A DNA stretch of 9,072 bases from Gammaproteobacteria bacterium (lineage in GTDB: Bacteria; Pseudomonadota; Gammaproteobacteria; GCA-001735895), in contig JANTFY010000078.1 in NCBI GenBank assembly GCA_024763185.1, positions 1-9,072 of the forward strand, written 5' to 3'. Positions within the stretch are counted from its first letter, which is position 1. The number at the start of each line of letters is the position of its first letter. Under the pieces are notes generated by a model. The model ran no database searches. It saw only the letters and a list, made by a program, of their open reading frames with translations, and was not told the origin of the DNA. The translations under genes were made by a program, and so were the position numbers. Of this stretch, positions 7,433 to 9,072 are shown piece after piece.

Positions 7433-8515
7433 TCACGCACTGCGATAAATCCTGATATCCGGCTGCAGCTCTTGCTGCCGGGCTTGCTCGATCTGCATAA
7501 GCTGGGCACTGACCGCCAGGGCTATCGCCGCAGGGAGCTTGGAATCGATACCATCGATCCCTATCGGGCAGATCATACGCGATAGTTGCGTGGCTGGATA
7601 TCCACGTTGCCGCAGACGGTGTTCAAACCGTTTGCGCTTGGTTTTCGAGCCGATCAGGCCAAAAAAGGCGAAATCATCGCGTTTGAGGACCTCCATGGTC
7701 AGGCGCAGATCGAGCTCGTGATCGTGAGTCATCACCAGAAAATAACTGCCGGCTGAGGCCGCCGTGATTTCGGCTTCCGGGGTATCCGTCGTCAGCTTCA
7801 GCACATTGTCCGATGTGTCTGTGGGAAACAGGTGATCGCGGGTTTCTACCCAATGGATTCGGCAGGGTTGCAGTCTTAAAATCTGTACCATCGCCTGACC
7901 TACGTGGCCGGCACCAAATAAGTATACCTGCATGGAAGGCGGCTTGATCTGATCGAGGAGAAACCGATATTGCCGGCCATGCTCATCTGCAATCATCTGG
8001 ATATCATAGTCCTCGCGGGATTCCAGTGTTTGTAAAACCAAAACCGATAATTGCCCCAGCACTTCCTGCTGCATCTTAACACGACTGGTTAACAACCGGC
8101 CTGATCCATCGTACAACAAGCGCTGATTATTACCCCCGGCATCCAGTGGTAATACCAGCACCCCAGGCCCAGCCGTATTCTCTAGATTGATCGCGTCTGT
8201 TAGCCAGGCCTGTTCGCTATCCAGGCGTTCGAACAGCAGCTGGACTGCACCACCGCAGCACTGGCCGAGACTGGCACCGAGAGAAAACTGTTGTTCGTGT
8301 CGATTGCGGTCCTGTTGCAGCATCTGCCGGGCAATCTCCAGAGCCTTGTATTCGAGGTGACCACCGCCGATAGTCAGGTAACTGTGTTCAGCTGTCACCA
8401 GCATGCGGGTACCGGGCTCGCGTGGCGCTGAACCCTTAACCAGCATCAGGGTCACCAGTACCACATCCTCGCCGCGTGCCAACAATGCCTTCAGTCTGGA
8501 TAACCAACTCGTCAT
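7433..8515 (-). CDS. xdhC: Xanthine dehydrogenase accessory protein XdhC
   Basis: XdhC binds molybdenum cofactor and delivers it, after sulfuration, to the XdhB subunit; it is cytoplasmic and not part of the finished enzyme. The 360-residue protein has the N-terminal XdhC/CoxI domain with VKGSAPREPGTRM (26-38), TIGGGHLEYKALE (48-60) and the conserved LGQCCGG (83-89), a middle segment of about 100 residues, and a C-terminal Rossmann-like domain with VYLFGAGHVGQA (197-208), MTHDHELD (262-269), GLIGSKTKRKR (286-296) and CPIGIDGIDSKLPAAIA (316-332). The ATG at 8513-8515 is chosen because it overlaps the xdhB stop as ATGA and has AGGAG 8 nt upstream; longer versions would need TTG or GTG starts. 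At 360 residues it is on the long side for XdhC, mainly through the middle segment. Its place right behind xdhB and before the importer links purine uptake to enzyme maturation. Confidence 0.95.
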   Translation of the reverse strand: MTSWLSRLKALLARGEDVVLVTLMLVKGSAPREPGTRMLVTAEHSYLTIGGGHLEYKALEIARQMLQQDRNRHEQQFSLGASLGQCCGGAVQLLFERLDSEQAWLTDAINLENTAGPGVLVLPLDAGGNNQRLLYDGSGRLLTSRVKMQQEVLGQLSVLVLQTLESREDYDIQMIADEHGRQYRFLLDQIKPPSMQVYLFGAGHVGQAMVQILRLQPCRIHWVETRDHLFPTDTSDNVLKLTTDTPEAEITAASAGSYFLVMTHDHELDLRLTMEVLKRDDFAFFGLIGSKTKRKRFEHRLRQRGYPATQLSRMICPIGIDGIDSKLPAAIALAVSAQLMQIEQARQQELQPDIRIYRSA

Positions 8516-9072
8516 GCGTTCCACTCCTGACAATACTCAACCGCGGCAAGGATTCGTTCGGCGGTAGCCGGTGCCGACAATGGCGGATTGATTTGCCCTT
8601 CGGCCACGCTGGCAACAGCGTCTCGTATCGCAAAAAACACTGAGAACGCCAACAGTAACGGCGGCTCACCGACTGCCTTGGAGCGCATGATACTGTCCTT
8701 GACATTATGGTTTTTGAACAGCTCGACGCGGAAATCCACCGGACAATCACTGACCGCAGGTATCTTGTAGGTTGACGGGGCATGTGTCATTAAGCGCCCT
8801 TCATCGTTCCACACCAGCTCTTCGCTCGTCAGCCAGCCCATGCCCTGGATGAAACCACCCTCGACCTGACCGATATCGATCGCCGGATTGATCGGGTTGC
8901 CGGCATCATGAAGTAAATCGGCGCGCAACAGACGACACTCGCCGGTGAGGGTATCGATCGCAACCTCGGACACCGCGGCACCATAGGCATAGTAATAGAA
9001 AGGACTACCGTTCAGCTTATCCTTGTCCCAGCTCAATCCTGGGGTTTTATAAAAACCGTCCGACCACAATTG
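8512..9072 (-). CDS. xdhB: Xanthine dehydrogenase molybdopterin-binding subunit, C-terminal part (N-terminus outside window)
   Basis: This is the last 186 residues of the large catalytic subunit of xanthine dehydrogenase, which oxidises hypoxanthine to xanthine and xanthine to urate with NAD+ as usual acceptor. The frame is open to the window edge at 9072, so no start is given; the usual subunit is roughly 760-790 residues. Visible marks are LWSDGFYKTPG near the edge, the cofactor-binding stretch HDAGNPINPAIDIGQVEGGF (about 55-74 of the fragment), the APSTYKIPAVSD segment, and the catalytic glutamate in KAVGEPPLLL (Glu codon at 8665-8667), matching the active-site Glu of known xanthine dehydrogenases. 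The stop overlaps the xdhC start as ATGA. The paired FAD/iron-sulfur subunit xdhA would be expected further right. Confidence 0.95.
   Translation of the reverse strand, partial: QLWSDGFYKTPGLSWDKDKLNGSPFYYYAYGAAVSEVAIDTLTGECRLLRADLLHDAGNPINPAIDIGQVEGGFIQGMGWLTSEELVWNDEGRLMTHAPSTYKIPAVSDCPVDFRVELFKNHNVKDSIMRSKAVGEPPLLLAFSVFFAIRDAVASVAEGQINPPLSAPATAERILAAVEYCQEWNA
8524..8528 (-). promoter_or_regulatory. Ribosome binding site of xdhC
   Basis: AGGAG lies 8 nt before the ATG at 8513-8515, inside the last codons of xdhB. With the ATGA overlap it fixes the xdhC start and indicates coupled translation of the enzyme subunit and its maturation factor. Confidence 0.8.

Overview
This window is one uninterrupted stretch of a purine-salvage/degradation locus. 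Every supported gene is on the minus strand, so transcription runs from position 9072 towards position 1. In that order the genes are: the C-terminal part of the xanthine dehydrogenase molybdopterin subunit (xdhB), its maturation factor xdhC, a four-gene BMP-type ABC importer (ATPase with two nucleotide-binding domains, two permeases, periplasmic binding protein), an ADA-family deaminase that reads as an adenine deaminase rather than an adenosine deaminase, the membrane urate oxidase puuD with a fused cytochrome c domain, and the N-terminal third of guanine deaminase (guaD). Both ends are cut by the window: the start of xdhB (and probably xdhA) lies to the right, and the rest of guaD lies to the left.

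The organism is most likely a Gram-negative proteobacterium, probably a gammaproteobacterium. The reasons are a non-lipidated binding protein with a Sec signal peptide (periplasmic), GuaD resembling the E. coli form, a deaminase resembling the Pseudomonas PA0148 type, and a PuuD urate oxidase that needs a c-type cytochrome respiratory chain. Base composition looks moderate and even across the genes, with no sign of recent transfer, insertion sequences, CRISPR, tRNA or rRNA. I cannot name a genus.

Functionally the set forms a funnel. The ABC importer brings in a purine compound; the adjacent enzymes suggest free bases, but the ligand is inferred. Adenine deaminase makes hypoxanthine and guanine deaminase makes xanthine. 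XdhAB, matured by XdhC, oxidises hypoxanthine and xanthine to urate, and PuuD oxidises urate to 5-hydroxyisourate while passing electrons to cytochrome c. Genes for the later steps (HIU hydrolase, OHCU decarboxylase, allantoinase) are not in the window.

The genes are packed tightly. xdhB/xdhC overlap as ATGA, ATPase/permease 1 overlap by 11 nt, and permease 1/permease 2 overlap as TGATG. xdhC, both permeases and the binding protein have clear Shine-Dalgarno sequences, whereas the ATPase, adenine deaminase, puuD and guaD do not. The two larger gaps flank the binding-protein gene: 52 nt upstream and 73 nt downstream. The downstream gap holds a strong RNA hairpin without a U-tract, better explained as an mRNA-stability or processing element than as a terminator. 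No stretch longer than 300 bases lacks a gene. I see no wholly new system here. The points most worth checking are the substrate identity of the deaminase and the importer, and the hairpin after the binding-protein gene.
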